A stretch of DNA of 5,725 nucleotides. Origin: Candidatus Latescibacterota bacterium (GTDB taxonomy: Bacteria; Eisenbacteria; RBG-16-71-46; SZUA-252). The first letter of the stretch is position 1. Each line of letters opens with the position of its first letter. Positions 1 to 5,725 of this stretch are shown here, one piece after another. The DNA lies in contig JACQPZ010000025.1 of NCBI GenBank assembly GCA_016207265.1, forward strand, positions 1 through 5,725. Direction: 5' to 3'. The translations under genes were made by a program, and so were the position numbers. The notes under the pieces were generated by a model. The model was not told the DNA's origin and made no database searches. It saw only the letters and a program-made list of their open reading frames with translations.

Positions 1-1
1 C

Positions 2-103
2 ATCCGAGAGACGGCCGACCGGCGGTGCGCCGAGCTACGCCGACGCCCCCTTGGGATTATCGGCAGATTCGCCGCCGCCTTGAGGGGGGGCCGGTCCGTT
101 TGA
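2..103 (+). CDS. Possible C-terminal tail of an upstream gene (partial, unidentified)
   Basis: This frame is open from the left edge to a TGA at 101-103 and would encode about 33 residues. The tail is Arg/Ala/Leu-rich, with segments such as AELRRRPLGIIGRFAAALRG that could form an amphipathic helix. Of the three + strand frames here it has the highest share of G/C at third codon positions (26 of 33 codons by my count), which fits coding sequence in a GC-rich genome. A second + frame is also open from the edge and ends with TGA at 81-83, and it gives a less typical Pro/Ser-rich tail. No family is recognisable from so short a fragment. The stop would lie inside the -35 element of the putative valS promoter. 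Non-coding DNA or a minus-strand gene starting at the left edge (CAT at 1-3) are real alternatives. Confidence 0.25.
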   Translation: MRETADRRCAELRRRPLGIIGRFAAALRGGRSV

Positions 104-128
104 CCCTCGCGCAGGGCTGTGGTAGTCT
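100..128 (+). promoter_or_regulatory. Putative sigma-70-type promoter for the valS cassette
   Basis: TTGACC at 100-105 matches five of six bases of the -35 consensus. After a 17-bp spacer comes TAGTCT at 123-128, which keeps the first, second and last bases of the -10 consensus. TG at 120-121 sits one base before the -10, giving an extended -10 that could offset its weak centre. Transcription would start near 134-136, leaving a leader of about 80 nt before the valS ATG at 217. The spacer contains a short inverted repeat (CCCT at 104-107, AGGG at 113-116), probably by chance. It is the only good promoter-like match I noticed before valS, and no other gene start in the window has intergenic space for one. 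The call rests on motif and spacing alone. Confidence 0.5.
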
Positions 129-134
129 TGGGCA

Positions 135-216
135 CTCGCTTGAAATTGCGGCAGTTAGAGATACCGCGTCGCGACCCCAGACCACCGTCTTTGCCCGAGG
201 CATTACCCGACTCGCC
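135..216 (+). other. valS 5' leader, no recognised element
   Basis: This is the stretch between the inferred transcription start and the valS ATG. It has no strong Shine-Dalgarno: the best purine run is GAGG at 197-200, 16 nt before the ATG and further away than usual. A weak hairpin is possible between GCGG at 148-151 and CCGC at 164-167. No T-box core, terminator with a T-run or other known riboswitch pattern is visible. In the frame of valS it contains no stop codon, so an N-terminally longer ValS is formally possible, but the peptide does not look like the family. Confidence 0.4.
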
Positions 217-2852
<2,636 letters not shown>

Positions 2853-2856
<4 letters not shown>

Positions 2857-4304
2857 TGAGCCGCGCGGTGTTCGGATCCCAGCGAAATCGCTGGGCCGGT
2901 GCATTCGTGCTTGGCGGGCTGCTGGGCGGCGTGCTCGCCGCGGTGTCGGCTGCCGCGGGCGCGCCGGCCGCTGCGGCCGCCCCGCCCGCAGCCGCATCCA
3001 AGACGCCCGCCGCGCCCGCCGACCGCGACGTAGCGGTCACGGTGTACAACGACAACCTCGGCGTCGTGAAGGACCGCCGCAAGTTCGCGATCGCGGCCGG
3101 CGTCTCCGACCTCAAGTTCACCGACGTCGCCTCCTCGATCGATCCGACGTCAGTCCATCTCCGGCCGCTCGGGAAGAGCGAGATCGAGATCCTCTGGCAG
3201 GACTACCGGTACGATCTCGTCAGCACCGAAAAGCTCCTCGAGCGCTACGTGGATCAGCCGGTCGAGATCGCGACGAAGGACGACCAGGTGAGGCGTGGAT
3301 CGCTCCTCGCGTTCGATCCCGGCTCCCTCGTGATTCAGGACGCGGCCGGGGGATTGTCGCTCCTGAGCCGGGCCGAGGTGCGCCAGGTCGGGCTCAAGGA
3401 GGTGCCGAAGGGCTTGATCACGCGCCCGACCCTCGTGTGGCGGCTCCGCGCGGAGGCCGCCGGCGAGCAGCCCCTCGAAGTGTCGTACATGACCGGCGGC
3501 ATGGACTGGCACGCGGAATACGTCGCGGTGATCGAGGAGAGCGGCTCGAGCCTCGATCTTCAAGGCTGGGCTTCCGTCGAGAACCGCTCCGGCGCGACCT
3601 ACGATGACGCGAAGATCAAGCTCGTGGCGGGCGCGGTGCACCGTGCGCCGCGACCCCGGCCGATGCCCTACTTGAAAGGCGCCATGGCCGTGGGGCGGGA
3701 CGAGTTGGTCGTGGAGCGGGGCTTCTTCGAATACCACCTCTACGAGGTGGCTCAGCGCGCCACGCTCGCGAACAACGAGGTCAAGCAGCTCGGACTCTTC
3801 CATGCGACCGGCGTGCGCTCGGCGAAGAAGTTCACGTACGACGCCTCCGTCGATGCCCAGAACGTGCTGGTCCGGATGGAGTTCGAGAATTCCACGGCCG
3901 CCGGGCTCGGCATGCCGCTTCCCGAGGGGATCGTGCGCGTGTTCCAGCAGGACAAAGACGGCTCGCTCGAGCTGGCCGGCGAAGACCGTGTCCGGCACAC
4001 GCCCAAGAACGAGACGGTCCGGGTCTCGGTCGGCTCCGCCTTCGACGTCACGCCCGAGCGCAAGCAGACCGACGTGAAGCAGGTCAGCGCCCGCATCGTC
4101 GAAGCCTCCTACGAGATCACGCTGCGGAATCATCGGAAGGACGCGGTGGACGTCACCGTTACCGAGCATGCGGACGGCCAGTGGGAGATTCTCGAGTCGA
4201 GCGCGCCCTACAAGAAGACGGACTCCCGCACGTTCGAGTTCACGGTCCGGTGCGAGCCGGAGAAGCCGCTCACGATCACCTACGCGATCCGGACCCGCTC
4301 GTGA
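2853..4304 (+). CDS. Exported DUF4139-domain protein of unknown function
   Basis: A 483-residue protein with an apparent Sec signal peptide: basic start (R4, R11, R13), then a hydrophobic Gly/Ala/Leu/Val stretch at about 15-36. An Ala/Pro-rich, probably unstructured linker runs to about residue 57. No lipobox cysteine is seen, so it should be a soluble periplasmic or secreted protein. Residues 58-190 look beta-rich and open with VTVYNDNLGVVKDRRKF, a pattern typical of the N-terminal part of these proteins. Within it, residues 132-183 resemble a small SH3/Sm-like barrel. Residues 192-483 fit DUF4139 (related to 'mucoidy inhibitor A-like' proteins): PTLVWRL, YMTGGMDWHAEYVA at 212-225, FEYHLYEVAQRATLANNEVKQ at about 292-312, and a C-terminal beta region with typical EHADGQWEI spacing. 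The family's biochemical role is not known to me, and I assign none. It lies between valS and uvrB with 4-nt overlaps on both sides and shares their codon bias. Family call is firm; function is unknown. Confidence 0.88.
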
Positions 4305-5725
4305 TCGACACGGCTCCCGCTCCGTTCAAGCTCGTCTCTCCCTATCCGCCCCGGGGCGACCAACCCCGGGCGATCCGGGAGCTGACCGAAGGGCTCGCGC
4401 GCGGAGACCGCCACCAGACTCTGCTCGGAGTCACGGGATCGGGGAAGACCTTCACGATGGCGAACGTGATCCAGGCGCTGGCCCGGCCGACGCTCGTGAT
4501 CTCCCACAACAAGACGCTCGCGGCCCAGCTCTACGCGGAGTTCAAGGCGTTCTTCCCGGAGAACGCCGTCGGCTACTTCGTCTCCTACTACGACTACTAC
4601 CAGCCCGAGGCGTACGTCCCCCAGACGAACACCTACATCGAGAAGGACGCCTCGATCAACGACGACATCGACCGGCTGAGGCTCGCCGCGACGAGCGCGC
4701 TCTTCGAGCGGCGAGACGTGATCGTGGTGGCGAGCGTGTCGTGCATCTACGGGTTGGGATCGCCGGAGGACTTCCGGCGCGAGATGCAGATGATCCGCGT
4801 CGGGGAGCGGATGAGCCGCGAATCGATCCTCGCGCAGCTCGTGCACAACCAGTATGTGCGGAACGACGTGGAGCTTCGGCGCGGCGTCTTCCGGGCTCGC
4901 GGAGACGTCGTGGAGGTCCAGCCCGCGTACGAGGAGACCGCGATCCGGATCGAGCTGAACGGAGACGAGGTGGAACGGATCGCGGTGTTCGATCCGCTTA
5001 CCGGAAAGACGCTCCAGCCGATCCCGACGGCCGCGATCTATCCCGCCAAGCACTTCGTGACGACCCCGATCCGGCTCAAGGAGGGGATCCGGCTCATCAA
5101 GGAAGAGCTGAAGGAGCGGCTCGAGATCTTTCAACGCGAGGGGAAGCTCCTCGAAGCGCAGCGCCTCAAGATGCGGACCGAGTACGACGTCGAGATGCTG
5201 GGCGAGATCGGCTACTGCCCCGGCATCGAGAACTACTCGCGCCCGCTTTCCGGACGGAAGCCCGGAGAGCGGCCGCAGTGTCTCATCGACTATTTCCCGG
5301 GCGACTTTCTGCTCGTCGTGGACGAGTCGCACGTGACGATCCCCCAGGTCGGCGGCATGTACGAGGGGGACCGCTCGCGCAAGCAGACGCTCGTGGACTA
5401 CGGCTTCCGGCTTCCGTCGGCGCTCGACAACCGCCCGCTCCGCTTCGACGAGTTCGAAGGGCTCACCGGCCAGACGGTGTTCGTCTCGGCGACGCCGGGG
5501 GACTACGAGCTTCGGAAGTCGGGCGGGGTCATCGTGGAGCAGATCATCCGCCCCACGGGGCTCATCGATCCCGCGATCTCGGTCCGGCCCACCAAGGGGC
5601 AGATCGACGACCTGGTGGAGGAGATCAAGCGCCGGGTGGAGCGCGGCGAGCGAGTCCTCGTGACCACGCTCACGAAGCGGATGGCGGAGGACCTGACCGA
5701 GTACCTGTTTCAGGCCGGCGTGAAC
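4301..5725 (+). CDS. uvrB: UvrABC system protein B, N-terminal 475 codons (partial)
   Basis: DNA-damage-verifying helicase subunit of nucleotide excision repair. It is loaded by UvrA, opens DNA at the lesion and recruits UvrC. I translated the frame by hand from GTG at 4301 to the right edge and found no stop or frameshift. Visible features are FKLVSPYPPRGDQP at the N-terminus, Walker A GVTGSGKT at 43-50, and the lesion-probing beta-hairpin with Y96, Y97, Y99, Y100 and Y105, which match E. coli Y92, Y93, Y95, Y96 and Y101 with an offset of four. Walker B DESH is at 341-344, SATP at 396-399, the QIIRPTG motif at 414-420, and TTLTK at 455-459 opens the second helicase domain. UvrB is usually about 660-680 residues, so the rest of the helicase motifs and the UvrC-binding UVR motif lie beyond the window. 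There is no clear Shine-Dalgarno; GTG overlaps the upstream TGA (GTGA), suggesting coupled translation. Confidence 0.97.
   Translation, partial: MIDTAPAPFKLVSPYPPRGDQPRAIRELTEGLARGDRHQTLLGVTGSGKTFTMANVIQALARPTLVISHNKTLAAQLYAEFKAFFPENAVGYFVSYYDYYQPEAYVPQTNTYIEKDASINDDIDRLRLAATSALFERRDVIVVASVSCIYGLGSPEDFRREMQMIRVGERMSRESILAQLVHNQYVRNDVELRRGVFRARGDVVEVQPAYEETAIRIELNGDEVERIAVFDPLTGKTLQPIPTAAIYPAKHFVTTPIRLKEGIRLIKEELKERLEIFQREGKLLEAQRLKMRTEYDVEMLGEIGYCPGIENYSRPLSGRKPGERPQCLIDYFPGDFLLVVDESHVTIPQVGGMYEGDRSRKQTLVDYGFRLPSALDNRPLRFDEFEGLTGQTVFVSATPGDYELRKSGGVIVEQIIRPTGLIDPAISVRPTKGQIDDLVEEIKRRVERGERVLVTTLTKRMAEDLTEYLFQAGVN

Noticed and set aside
1..3. Minus-strand ATG at the left edge, possible divergent gene start
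   Set aside because: No ribosome-binding site precedes it on the minus strand, and no downstream sequence is in the window to test it.
104..116. Hairpin CCCT-cgcgc-AGGG as terminator of an upstream gene
   Set aside because: It has only a four-base stem and no T-run after it, and it lies in the promoter spacer.
127..199. Long-range stem CTTGGGCA (127-134) with TGCCCGAG (192-199) that could mask GAGG before valS
   Set aside because: The pairing is eight bases with one wobble, but the left arm overlaps the -10 and lies before the inferred transcription start, so it would mostly not be in the RNA. Chance is likely in this base composition.
135..216. T-box riboswitch before valS, suggested by ATACCGCG at 161-168
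   Set aside because: The AGGGTGG half of the T-box core is absent, no specifier stem or terminator is visible, and the inferred leader of about 80 nt is too short.
2950..3020. GC-rich, repetitive-looking stretch that might be a DNA repeat
   Set aside because: It encodes the Ala/Pro-rich linker after the signal peptide; the repetition comes from GCC/GCG/CCC codons and shows no fixed repeat unit.
3150..4169. Long minus-strand open frame of 339 codons opposite the DUF4139 gene
   Set aside because: It is a shadow of GC-rich coding on the + strand. The translation is a His/Arg/Leu/Asp-rich mix with no recognisable domain, and the + strand frame is a clear family member.
4280..5332. Long minus-strand open frame of 350 codons opposite uvrB
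   Set aside because: The + strand reads as unbroken UvrB with all expected motifs. The antisense product is low-complexity Arg/Leu/Asp/Val sequence without a family signature.

Overview
The window is strongly GC-rich and gene-dense, and it reads as bacterial chromosome. Three genes on the + strand form a tight cassette: valS (valyl-tRNA synthetase), a gene for an exported DUF4139-family protein, and uvrB (excision-repair helicase subunit, cut by the window's right edge). G/C is strongly preferred at third codon positions in all three, and nothing suggests a mobile element, phage, CRISPR array or recent transfer. The taxon cannot be fixed from this sequence. High GC, a zinc-ribbon ValRS like that of Thermus and a secreted DUF4139 protein would suit an uncultured GC-rich Gram-negative-type lineage (for example Eisenbacteria, Acidobacteriota, Gemmatimonadota or Myxococcota); this is inference only.

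Layout. Positions 1-216 hold no complete gene. A possible C-terminal tail of an upstream + strand gene ends at 103. A promoter-like pair follows at 100-128 (TTGACC, 17-bp spacer, TAGTCT with an extended -10 TG). After it comes a leader of about 80 nt up to the preferred valS start at 217. valS runs 217-2856. The DUF4139 gene runs 2853-4304 and overlaps the valS stop by four bases (ATGA); a strong GGAGGT lies inside the last valS codons. uvrB starts with GTG at 4301, overlapping the DUF4139 stop by four bases (GTGA), and stays open to 5725.

How the genes relate. The two 4-nt overlaps and the lack of intergenic space point to one transcript with translational coupling, probably driven from the promoter before valS. 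The products act in different places: tRNA charging in the cytoplasm, an unknown role outside the inner membrane, and nucleotide excision repair on DNA. The cassette therefore looks like shared expression rather than a shared pathway. The least understood part is the DUF4139 protein. It has a signal peptide, an Ala/Pro-rich linker, a beta-rich N-terminal half with a possible small beta-barrel, and a well-conserved C-terminal DUF4139 region. No clearly novel multi-gene system is visible here.
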